Assembly: GCF_018613325.1 (NCBI RefSeq)
Contig: NZ_JAGGQJ010000004.1
Coordinates: 248,001 to 312,000 of the forward strand
Direction: 5' to 3'
Source of the DNA: Bacillus sp. ISL-34
GTDB taxonomy: Bacteria > Bacillota > Bacilli > Bacillales > DSM-1321
Length of the DNA: 64,000 nucleotides
Made by a program: the position numbers and the translations under genes. Below the pieces are notes generated by a model. That model had not been told where the DNA came from. It did no database searches and saw only the letters and a program-made list of their open reading frames with translations. How positions within the stretch are numbered: position 1 is the first letter of the stretch; each line of letters begins with the position of its first letter. Positions 42,331 to 49,638 of this stretch are shown here, piece after piece.

Positions 42331-42418
42331 GAAATAACCCCCATAGTTTATATTCACCATAAAAACTCCACAATATAAATATAACTTCATCGTTACGTTT
42401 CATGTACGGAATATCTTA

Positions 42419-42457
42419 CTGTCAGGGAGCTCTCTAGTAGAGATTCCTGACAGTTTT
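42419..42457 (+). terminator. Intrinsic terminator after the small membrane gene
   Basis: ACTGTCAGG...TCTCT pairs with AGAGA...CCTGACAGT, then TTTTTG. It closes the transcript of the 30-residue peptide and insulates mntA. Confidence 0.8.
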
Positions 42458-42503
42458 TGCTGTGTATTTAAGTCATTCGCCTTTTGAAATGTTTGAAAAA
42501 TAG

Positions 42504-42533
42504 TTGCACTTTTTTTGTATATTTGTGTATAGT
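42504..42533 (+). promoter_or_regulatory. Sigma-A promoter of mntABCD
   Basis: TTGCAC (42504-42509) and TATAGT (42528-42533) with 18 bp between. The MntR-like site begins at the expected start of transcription. Confidence 0.65.
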
Positions 42534-42540
42534 ATAAAAT

Positions 42541-42562
42541 AAGTTGTGTAGAGGAAACTTTT
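42541..42562 (+). promoter_or_regulatory. MntR operator candidate
   Basis: AAGTTGTGTAGAGGAAACTT resembles the B. subtilis MntR sites before mntA and mntH, especially in the right half (AGGAAACT). Its location at +1 fits manganese-dependent repression. Confidence 0.65.
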
Positions 42563-42649
42563 TAGCATTTACGACAATGTAAAAAAATTTACACTTAGTT
42601 TTGTACTTGGCAAACTATTTTAGAAAGATGAAAAAGGGAGGGTATATGG

Positions 42650-43573
42650 ATGGGTTTTCTAAAAACTATTGGGGGCGTGCTTGCTGCTTTGCTGATTATA
42701 ACGGGATGCAGCAATGATACGGCCCAAAGGGATAAAGGCAATGGCAAGCTGAATGTCGTTACAACAACGGGAATGATTGGGGATTTGGTTGAGAATATCG
42801 GCGGTAAACATGTCGAGGTCACCAGTTTAATGGGACCGGGAGTCGACCCCCATCTATATAAAGCGACACAGGGTGATGTGAAGACACTGGATTCGGCTGA
42901 TATGATTTTTTATAACGGTTTGCATCTTGAAGGGAAAATGACGGATATATTTGAAATGATGAGCAAGGATAAACCGACGATTGCCGTAACGGAGGACTTC
43001 AAGGAGAACCAGCTTCGCAAAGTGAGTGCAACGGAACATGATCCACACGTATGGTTTGATGTAAAGCTTTGGATCGTTGCGTCGGAGTCCGTTAAGAAAG
43101 AATTGATTGCCAATGATCCGGACCATGAAGCGGAGTATCGTGAAAATTATGAGGAGTATGTCCTGCAATTGGAGGAACTTGATGAATATGTTCAGGAGGA
43201 AATCAATAAAGTACCGGAAGATCAACGGGTACTCGTTACAGCACATGATGCATTTGGATACTACGGTCAGTCATATGGCTTGGACGTAAGAGGGCTCCAA
43301 GGGGTCAATACATTATCTGAATATGGATCAAAAGATGTGACGGATATGCGGAATTATCTTGTGGAGAACAAAATAAAAGCGATTTTCATAGAGTCAAGCG
43401 TACCAAGGAAGGCTATCGAGGCTGTCATTCAAGGAGCGGGTAAGCAGGGTCACAAAGTGGAAATCGGCGGGGAATTGTTCTCGGATGCAATGGGTGAAAA
43501 AGGGACGGAAGAAGGAACGTATATCGGAATGGTCCGTCATAATACCGACACCATCGTCCGTGCTTTGAGATAA
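42650..43573 (+). CDS. mntA: Manganese ABC transporter, binding lipoprotein
   Basis: A 307-residue ZnuA/TroA-type cluster A-I lipoprotein. Lipobox ITGC near residue 20. Metal ligands visible in order: His in MGPGVDPHLYKAT (about 65), His of HDPHVWFDVKLW (about 128), Glu of the EYG/ESS region (about 220-235) and Asp of FSDAMG (about 285). ATG 42650 has AAAGGGAGGG 7 nt away. It heads the mntABCD operon behind an MntR-like site, which favours Mn2+ over Zn2+. Confidence 0.92.
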   Translation: MGFLKTIGGVLAALLIITGCSNDTAQRDKGNGKLNVVTTTGMIGDLVENIGGKHVEVTSLMGPGVDPHLYKATQGDVKTLDSADMIFYNGLHLEGKMTDIFEMMSKDKPTIAVTEDFKENQLRKVSATEHDPHVWFDVKLWIVASESVKKELIANDPDHEAEYRENYEEYVLQLEELDEYVQEEINKVPEDQRVLVTAHDAFGYYGQSYGLDVRGLQGVNTLSEYGSKDVTDMRNYLVENKIKAIFIESSVPRKAIEAVIQGAGKQGHKVEIGGELFSDAMGEKGTEEGTYIGMVRHNTDTIVRALR

Positions 43574-43585
43574 GGGGGAGAAACT

Positions 43586-44341
43586 ATGAATCAAGCAGCT
43601 TTGAAGGTCGAGAATTTAACGATTGCTTATCATAAGAAGCCGGTTGTCGAAGATGTCTCATTTGAGGTGCCGGAAGGAAATTTAATTGGTATCATTGGCC
43701 CCAATGGAGCAGGGAAGTCCACTTTGATAAAGGGAATACTCGAATTGATCCCAAAAATATCGGGGCAAATCACAATAAAGGGTTCTACTTATAAATCGAT
43801 GAGGAAGAGTATCGGCTATGTACCACAGCGGGAGTCAGTGGATTGGGATTTTCCGACCAACGCACTCGATGTCGTGATGATGGGCAGATATGGTCATCTC
43901 GGATGGCTGAAGCGGCCTGGTAAGTCCGAAAGGCAGAAGGGGATGGAGTGCCTGGAAAAGGTGGGGATGGCTGAATATGCCAACCGCCAGATCAGCCAGC
44001 TATCAGGTGGACAGCAGCAACGGATATTCCTGGCACGTGCATTGGCACAGGAAGCGGATATTTATTTTATGGATGAACCGTTCGTAGGGGTGGATGCCGC
44101 AACGGAGAAAGCAATCATACAATTGCTGATGGAATTGAAGGAAAAAGGCAAAACCGTTCTGGTTGTGCACCATGATCTATCTACCGTGAAGGAATATTTC
44201 GACTGGACGATGTTATTGAATAAAAAGGTGATGAAAATAGGTCCGACAGAGGAAGTGTTCATTCCCGAATATTTGCAGGCAACATATGGAGGCCGCCTGG
44301 CGATACTTTCAGACACAAAGTCCGGCCTTTTATTAAAATGA
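43586..44341 (+). CDS. mntB: Manganese ABC transporter ATPase
   Basis: A 251-residue ABC ATPase. Walker A GPNGAGKST, Q-loop YVPQRESVDW, signature LSGGQQQRIFLA, Walker B IYFMDEPFVGVD and switch His in VVHHDLST. It powers the MntCD permease. Starts 13 bp after mntA, following GGGGGAG. Confidence 0.94.
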   Translation: MNQAALKVENLTIAYHKKPVVEDVSFEVPEGNLIGIIGPNGAGKSTLIKGILELIPKISGQITIKGSTYKSMRKSIGYVPQRESVDWDFPTNALDVVMMGRYGHLGWLKRPGKSERQKGMECLEKVGMAEYANRQISQLSGGQQQRIFLARALAQEADIYFMDEPFVGVDAATEKAIIQLLMELKEKGKTVLVVHHDLSTVKEYFDWTMLLNKKVMKIGPTEEVFIPEYLQATYGGRLAILSDTKSGLLLK

Positions 44342-44351
44342 GGTGTACACG

Positions 44352-45275
44352 ATGAACATACTGGATATTATTACTGATCCAAATACAAGGTGGATATTGC
44401 TTGGCACGATGTTCCTCGGATTAAGCAGCGGAGTCATCGGCAGCTTTGCCTACCTCAGAAAGCAGTCTTTGCTCGGAGACACGCTCGCGCATGCAGCGTT
44501 ACCCGGTATCTGTGTGGCCTTTATGTTAACTGGGGTGAAATCGACTTCCTACTTTCTAATAGGTGCCGCCTTGGCTGGCTTAGTTGCTGTCTTCTTGATC
44601 AGTGTGCTTACGAGATACAGTAAGATCAAACAGGATGCGGCCTTGGGAATCGTCTTATCTTCCTTCTTTGGCTTCGGAATTGTCATGCTTACGCAGATCC
44701 AGCAGAGCGAGTATGGAAACCAGAGTGGATTGGATACCTTTTTATTCGGGCAGACGGCGTCAATGGTCATGTCCGATGTATATATGATGATGACGGTTTC
44801 CTTTATTCTCATTTTCACTTGTACCGTATTTTTTAAAGAATTCAAATTACTGTCCTTTGATCCTGGGTTTGCTAAGGGGCTGGGATTGCCGGTTGTTTTT
44901 CTGGATTATTTCATCATGATGCTGATCGTGGCAGCTGTAGTGATTGGTATCCAGGCTGTAGGCGTCGTATTGATGGCATCTTTGCTGATCACGCCTGCGG
45001 TTTCTGCAAGGTATTGGACGGAGCGGCTGCATATCATGGTCATCCTGTCTGGTATATTCGGAATGTTGAGCGGTGTTTCTGGAACGTTGATAAGTACATC
45101 GGTCAATGATTTGCCAACAGGACCGTTAATTGTCTTATCCGCGACGGTATGGTTTTTCTTTTCCATGCTTTTTGCACCTAAACGCGGAGTGCTTTCATCT
45201 GTATGGAGAAGAGTGTCGACGAAAAAGAAATATTCTCTCGAACAGGATAGAAGGAAAGGGAGCCACACATCATGA
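44352..45275 (+). CDS. mntC: Manganese ABC transporter permease
   Basis: A 307-residue ABC-3 family permease with eight to nine membrane helices. Recognisable elements: LRKQSLLGDTLAHAALPGI near residue 37-55 and the ATPase-contact helix VVLMASLLITPAVSAR (about 205-220). ATG 44352 follows GAGGTG at 6 nt; the in-frame GTG at 44343 lies in that site. Overlaps mntD by 4 bp. Confidence 0.92.
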   Translation: MNILDIITDPNTRWILLGTMFLGLSSGVIGSFAYLRKQSLLGDTLAHAALPGICVAFMLTGVKSTSYFLIGAALAGLVAVFLISVLTRYSKIKQDAALGIVLSSFFGFGIVMLTQIQQSEYGNQSGLDTFLFGQTASMVMSDVYMMMTVSFILIFTCTVFFKEFKLLSFDPGFAKGLGLPVVFLDYFIMMLIVAAVVIGIQAVGVVLMASLLITPAVSARYWTERLHIMVILSGIFGMLSGVSGTLISTSVNDLPTGPLIVLSATVWFFFSMLFAPKRGVLSSVWRRVSTKKKYSLEQDRRKGSHTS

Positions 45276-46153
45276 ATGATTTTTGGATTATCTTAGTCGG
45301 GGCATTGGTGGCGGGTTCTTGCAGTGTATTAGGATGTTTTTTGATAGTCAGGAAAATGACGTTGATTGGGGATGCAATCAGTCATTCCGTTCTGCCGGGA
45401 ATCGTATTGGCATTTTTAATAACCGGGACCCGTGACTCTGTTCCAATGCTGATCGGGGCTGCAGCGCTCGGCTTGCTTACCGTATTCTTGATCCAGCTTT
45501 TCCAATCGTCGGGCGTTCAATCCGACGCGGCGATCGGGATTGTATTCACTTCCCTTTTTGCAACTGGGATCGTACTCGTGAGCTTGTATACGCAACAAAT
45601 AGATTTTGATCTGGAACATGTCCTTTATGGAGAAATAGCCTATACTCCCTGGAATACGATGACAATCGCGGGAATCGAGGCTGGACCAAAAGCAGTTTGG
45701 ATTGTCGGCAGTTGTTTTATCCTGAACCTCATACTGATTTTCCTTTTCTTCAAGCAGTTTAAACTCGTGTCTTTTGATCCATCACTTGCGGCAGCAATGG
45801 GAATTCCTGTACTGTTCTTTCATTATTTATTGATGAGCCTCATTTCTCTGACCACTGTAGCTTCTTTTGATAGTGTAGGTTCCATTTTAGTAGTTGGGAT
45901 GCTCATCATACCTGCGGCAACGGCTTACCTGCTTTCAGACCGTTTAAGCAGCATGATATTGGTCAGTATCGGGGTCGGGGTGCTAAGTTCCATCATCGGC
46001 TACTATTCAGCCACCATTTTGGATGCCTCGATATCAGGCTGCATGGTGGGATCGGCCGCCATTTTATTCGGATTGGCCTTTCTCTTTTCCCCAAGCCATG
46101 GATTGGTCAGCCTATTGCGTAAACGGAGAAAATCAAAGGAATCGCATGCATAG
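45272..46153 (+). CDS. mntD: Manganese ABC transporter permease
   Basis: A 293-residue ABC-3 family permease, paralogous to MntC and forming the second membrane half. Shows IVRKMTLIGDAISHSVLPGI and ILVVGMLIIPAATAYLL. ATGA overlap with mntC signals translational coupling. Last gene of the operon. Confidence 0.92.
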   Translation: MNDFWIILVGALVAGSCSVLGCFLIVRKMTLIGDAISHSVLPGIVLAFLITGTRDSVPMLIGAAALGLLTVFLIQLFQSSGVQSDAAIGIVFTSLFATGIVLVSLYTQQIDFDLEHVLYGEIAYTPWNTMTIAGIEAGPKAVWIVGSCFILNLILIFLFFKQFKLVSFDPSLAAAMGIPVLFFHYLLMSLISLTTVASFDSVGSILVVGMLIIPAATAYLLSDRLSSMILVSIGVGVLSSIIGYYSATILDASISGCMVGSAAILFGLAFLFSPSHGLVSLLRKRRKSKESHA

Positions 46154-46164
46154 CTCCTCCTGCC

Positions 46165-46200
46165 TACAGGCTTCTTGGAAATGATTCCATGAAGCCTGTA
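46165..46200 (+). terminator. Hairpin after mntD
   Basis: TACAGGCTTC...GGAA pairs with TTCC...GAAGCCTGTA. The stem is strong but the T-run after it is poor, so termination may be inefficient. Confidence 0.6.
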
Positions 46201-46300
46201 AACTATTCTTCTATATAGTTGTGATTTTATTTGTTTAAAGTATAATGAATAAGTGTATTTATAGATGTATCGCTGGAGCCTTTTTAAGGGAGAGTTAAGT

Positions 46301-47473
46301 ATGGAAGAACAAAATAAATTTTCATCACGAATAGATTTTTCTTTGGTCACAATATTGCTGTTATTATGCGTTGGAAGTTGCTTAGCAATCTATAGTGCCC
46401 AAACGACTGGACAGTACGCTGAAAACTTCTTAATTAAACAAATCTTTTGGTATATAGTTGGAATTGGAATCGTATTAGGTTTCATCACCTTGGATTCTGA
46501 TCAGCTGAAAAAAATTTCTTGGTACGCCTATGGCTTCGGATTGTTTTTGCTTTTTTTGCTGATCATTATGCCGGAAAGCATTGTTCCTGTCCGGAATGGT
46601 GCGAAAAGTTGGTTCATCATTCCGGGAATCGGTTCAATTCAGCCATCGGAATTCATGAAGGTTTTCCTGATCCTGGCTTTAGCAAATGTTATCTCGAACC
46701 ATCATCTCAAAAACACGCTGAAAACGATCCAATCGGATATCTGGCTGCTTATTAAAATCGGTCTTGTGACCGGTGCCCCCTTATTGTTAATCATGCAACA
46801 GCCGGATTTGGGTACTTCGCTTGTCATCATGTCCATCATGCTCGGAATGATTTTCATATCAGGGGTATCATGGAAGATCCTGCTGCCAATCGTGTCGGGA
46901 GGAATTGTCGTCGCTTCAACGGTCCTATATTTTGTACTTTGGAAGCCGGAAATCCTGGAGAAATACCTAGGGGTAAAATCCTATCAATTCGGCCGTATCT
47001 ATTCTTGGCTGGATCCATATAATTATGCCAGCTCCGAAGGGTATCACTTAACCAAATCCTTACTGGCCATCGGCTCCGGCCAGACCACAGGTAAGGGAAT
47101 CGGTTCGAGGGAAGTGTATTTGCCTGAGAGTCATTCGGATTTCATTTTCAGCATCATCGGTGAGGAATTCGGCTTCATCGGATCAAGCATCATCATTTCC
47201 TTGTTTTTCCTATTGATTTACCATATAACAAAAACGGGAATGGACACGAAAAATAACTTCTATACATATATCTGTGTTGGCGTTATCAGCATGTTGACGT
47301 TTCACGTTTTTCAAAATATCGGCATGACTGTAGGCCTTTTACCGATAACGGGGATTCCGCTTCCATTTGTCAGTTATGGAGGAAGCTCGCTAATGGGGAA
47401 CATGATGGCCATGGGCTTAATATTCAGCATTCGGTATCACTATAAGAAGTATATGTTTTCAACGGATATCTAA
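46301..47473 (+). CDS. SEDS-family cell-wall glycosyltransferase (RodA/FtsW/SpoVE type)
   Basis: A 390-residue membrane protein with about ten helices, the peptidoglycan polymerase family. The family signature is near the end: GMTVGLLPITGIPLPFVSYGGSSL (split: GMTVGLLPITG and IPLPFVSYGGSS). The catalytic Asp region is GWLDPYN-like (YSWLDPYNYASSEGYHL), followed by GKGIGSREVYLPESHSDFIF. ATG 46301 follows AAGGGAGAG. RodA is the closest family feel, but distinguishing it from FtsW or SpoVE paralogues needs a tree. Confidence 0.88.
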   Translation: MEEQNKFSSRIDFSLVTILLLLCVGSCLAIYSAQTTGQYAENFLIKQIFWYIVGIGIVLGFITLDSDQLKKISWYAYGFGLFLLFLLIIMPESIVPVRNGAKSWFIIPGIGSIQPSEFMKVFLILALANVISNHHLKNTLKTIQSDIWLLIKIGLVTGAPLLLIMQQPDLGTSLVIMSIMLGMIFISGVSWKILLPIVSGGIVVASTVLYFVLWKPEILEKYLGVKSYQFGRIYSWLDPYNYASSEGYHLTKSLLAIGSGQTTGKGIGSREVYLPESHSDFIFSIIGEEFGFIGSSIIISLFFLLIYHITKTGMDTKNNFYTYICVGVISMLTFHVFQNIGMTVGLLPITGIPLPFVSYGGSSLMGNMMAMGLIFSIRYHYKKYMFSTDI

Positions 47474-47477
47474 ATAT

Positions 47478-47508
47478 AAAGCCGGCCCCCGATGTGCCGG
47501 CTTTATTT
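47478..47508 (+). terminator. Intrinsic terminator after the SEDS gene
   Basis: AAAGCCGGC pairs with GCCGGCTTT, followed by ATTTG. The A-tract could serve the convergent coat genes too. Confidence 0.8.
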
Positions 47509-47554
47509 GTAGCAAAAAACAAAAGGAGCAGAATCCACTCCCCTGAATGTTTGC

Positions 47555-47890
47555 TTATTGAATGTTCGTTCCGGATGGAAATTGATTTTTATAACCGGAA
47601 AATTGTTGATACGATTGGCTTATGCTGTTAGCTTGCGCCTTTTCTAAACTATACCAGCCCTTTTCGAACATAAGGTTATAGAGTTCACGCTGCATCTCCT
47701 GATTTTCTTTGGCAACGGAAAAAATGTCTTGGAATAATGCTTGGTTACTCATTTCATGCAGGGCAACGGAAAGGGAATTGCAAAAGTACTTTTCAGTTGT
47801 GAGCATATCATTTATAAAATCCCTGTCATTCATTTGCGGTGTCTTTGCCACGGGAGATTCTGGATTTTGGACTTTGTTTTCGTTGGGCAT
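47555..47890 (-). CDS. CotF-family spore coat protein
   Basis: A 111-residue protein with a CotF-type helical pair: MNDRDFINDMLTTEKYFCNS and the segment after it, with ending FEKGWYSLEKA. CotF-like proteins are found in the spore coat of Bacillus. ATG follows AAAGGAGGG. Downstream of and co-directional with the related gene at 47904-48179, separated by 13 bp, so probably one sporulation transcript. Confidence 0.82.
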   Translation of the reverse strand: MPNENKVQNPESPVAKTPQMNDRDFINDMLTTEKYFCNSLSVALHEMSNQALFQDIFSVAKENQEMQRELYNLMFEKGWYSLEKAQANSISQSYQQFSGYKNQFPSGTNIQ

Positions 47891-47903
47891 CTAGAACCCT
47901 CCT

Positions 47904-48179
47904 TTACTGGTATTGTTGTTGACCCTGATTTTGGTCCGGGTTCAAATGTTTCAAAATGGTATCGTAATGGCGTTGATGCATGAGTCCGCACCGATTTAAC
48001 GCATCAATGATTTGCGGGTCCTTGCATTGTGTGGCAAAAAAATGTGCTTTTTTAACTGCATTCAGATTCCATGCAAGCATATCGGTTAAGTATAAACTAT
48101 CTTTCACCGTAACCATTTCCGGCGGCTGTTTCATGAAGCCGGTCTGCTGTTGGCTGTTAAACGAATTTTGCTGTTCCAT
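47904..48179 (-). CDS. Spore coat-like protein (YusN/YhcQ-type)
   Basis: A 91-residue Gln/Asn-rich protein with a ferritin-like helix pair (VKDSLYLTDMLAWNLNAVKK; DALNRCGLMHQRHYDTILKHL) seen in CotF-related coat proteins. Its location beside fadM matches B. subtilis yusN. AAGGAGG stands 7 nt before the second of two adjacent ATGs (48179). Confidence 0.78.
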   Translation of the reverse strand: MEQQNSFNSQQQTGFMKQPPEMVTVKDSLYLTDMLAWNLNAVKKAHFFATQCKDPQIIDALNRCGLMHQRHYDTILKHLNPDQNQGQQQYQ

Positions 48180-48329
48180 CATTCTACCTCCTTAAGTGTT
48201 CTTTTAAACGAGCTTAATTTTCCCTTCATGAATTTTTTTTATACTTGATTCTAAATATCTGAAAAATGAATTAAATGGTAAAATAATCTTGTGCATCTAT
48301 TTTCCAAAATGATTTGGAGGGGAATGCAG

Positions 48330-49247
48330 ATGGAAAGAATATTGAAAAATCTATTCCTTTTTTTATCAAAGAACAAAGGCATGACGAAGGCAGCGAAAAA
48401 ATACGGGCTGCGGTTTGGGGCATCTCGTTTCGTGGCAGGAGAATCCTTGGATATGGCATGTGAAGTGATTGCAGATCTTAACCGGAAAGGGCTTGCCGTC
48501 ACCATCGATTATTTAGGTGAATTCATTGAAGATGAACAAGAAGCAGGGAAGATGGCAGATGAGTGCATCGAAGCGATCCGCATGATTGGCAGAAATAAAC
48601 TGGATTCACAGTTATCCCTGAAGCTGACCTCGATGGGCTTGGATGTGTCCGAACGAGTCGTAATGGATAACATGCGGAGGATCTTAGATGAAGCTAAAGC
48701 CCATCAGGTTTTCGTGACGCTCGATATGGAAGATTTTCATCGATGTCAACCGACTTTGGATGTATTCAAAAACCTAAAGTCTGAATATAATGAATTGGGG
48801 ACTGTCATCCAAGCTTATCTGTATCGGACTGAGAAGGATATTGAGGAGCTGGATGCATACCATCCGAATCTAAGGCTTGTTAAAGGGGCTTATAAAGAAC
48901 CATGGGAAGTGGCTTTTCCCGAGAAAAAAGATGTGGATGAGAATTTCAAGAAAATCATCAAGAAGCATATGCAAAATGGTAATTACACAGCTGTTGCCAC
49001 ACATGATGATAAAATCATTGATTATACGAGGGACTTGGTCAAAGATCAGGGAATTCCCCGGGATCGATTTGAATTCCAAATGTTATACGGCATCCGCAAT
49101 GAAAAGCAGCTCGAGCTTGTTAAAGAAGGATATAAGGTAAGGGTGTATGTTCCTTATGGTACGGATTGGTATGGATATTTCATGCGCCGCCTTGCGGAGA
49201 GACCGGCCAATATTGCTTTCGTTTTAAAAGGCCTTTTCAAGAAATAG
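48330..49247 (+). CDS. fadM: Proline dehydrogenase (FadM/PutB type)
   Basis: A 305-residue flavoenzyme with the PutA/PRODH barrel. Visible motifs are LKLTSMGLDVSE, VTLDMEDFHR, the FAD-contact VKGAYKEPWE, AVATHDDKII and FEFQMLYGIR, with the C-terminal RVYVPYGTDWYGYFMRRLAERPAN. It oxidises proline to pyrroline-5-carboxylate. In B. subtilis its counterpart lies beside the fad operon, an unexplained but conserved association. ATG 48330 follows GGAGGGG by 7 nt. Confidence 0.92.
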   Translation: MERILKNLFLFLSKNKGMTKAAKKYGLRFGASRFVAGESLDMACEVIADLNRKGLAVTIDYLGEFIEDEQEAGKMADECIEAIRMIGRNKLDSQLSLKLTSMGLDVSERVVMDNMRRILDEAKAHQVFVTLDMEDFHRCQPTLDVFKNLKSEYNELGTVIQAYLYRTEKDIEELDAYHPNLRLVKGAYKEPWEVAFPEKKDVDENFKKIIKKHMQNGNYTAVATHDDKIIDYTRDLVKDQGIPRDRFEFQMLYGIRNEKQLELVKEGYKVRVYVPYGTDWYGYFMRRLAERPANIAFVLKGLFKK

Positions 49248-49296
49248 GAAGCGAAAGCCGCCCCGGATAAGGGACGGCTGATCAAATTAAGAAGGA

Positions 49297-49428
49297 TTAT
49301 CTTTTGAACTGATTGTTCTGGCTGTTCACTTTATTGATTCCGTGTTGACGTTCAGCGCCAGGGCCGGCATTGCCTTTAACGCTTGCTGCGCTTACGGCTG
49401 CTTTAGAAGGATTATCTTTACGCTTCAT
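49297..49428 (-). CDS. yuzL: YuzL-family small protein
   Basis: A 43-residue protein too short for most ORF finders. It starts MKRKDNPSKAAVSAASVKGN and continues AGPGAERQHG, the YuzL pattern (KxDPSKAxVSAASVxGNAGP). GGGAGGTGA precedes ATG 49428. yuzL lies in the same position near yusM/yusN in B. subtilis. The lysine-rich disordered composition resembles small spore proteins; function unknown. Confidence 0.85.
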   Translation of the reverse strand: MKRKDNPSKAAVSAASVKGNAGPGAERQHGINKVNSQNNQFKR

Positions 49429-49524
49429 TATATAAGTCACCTCCCGCCCAGTTATTTTTTACTGAACGGAGGAGAAATAACCAAAGGAATTCGGAGAAAA
49501 AAATATTTTTTTCCTGTTTAATTA

Positions 49525-49553
49525 TTGCGGAATTTCCAATTATATTCTATATT
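49525..49553 (+). promoter_or_regulatory. Promoter of the fadNAE operon
   Basis: TTGCGG (49525-49530) and TATATT (49548-49553) with 17 bp between, upstream of the FadR operator. Confidence 0.6.
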
Positions 49554-49594
49554 AGTAATAAGAAAAAATATTCAAAATTTTTTTGAATTAAAAA

Positions 49595-49612
49595 TGAATG
49601 AGCATTCATTCA
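49595..49612 (+). promoter_or_regulatory. FadR operator
   Basis: TGAATGAGCATTCATTCA is an 18-bp inverted repeat matching the Bacillus FadR consensus TGAATGANTANTCATTCA at all arm positions. It lies between the promoter and fadN, so long-chain acyl-CoA would relieve repression. Confidence 0.9.
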
Positions 49613-49638
49613 ATAAATTGCGTAAGGGGGATATAAAC

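Noticed and set aside
42113-42344. Two minus-strand ORFs of 63 codons
   Set aside because: Their seven-residue periodic sequence is produced by the tandem DNA repeat.
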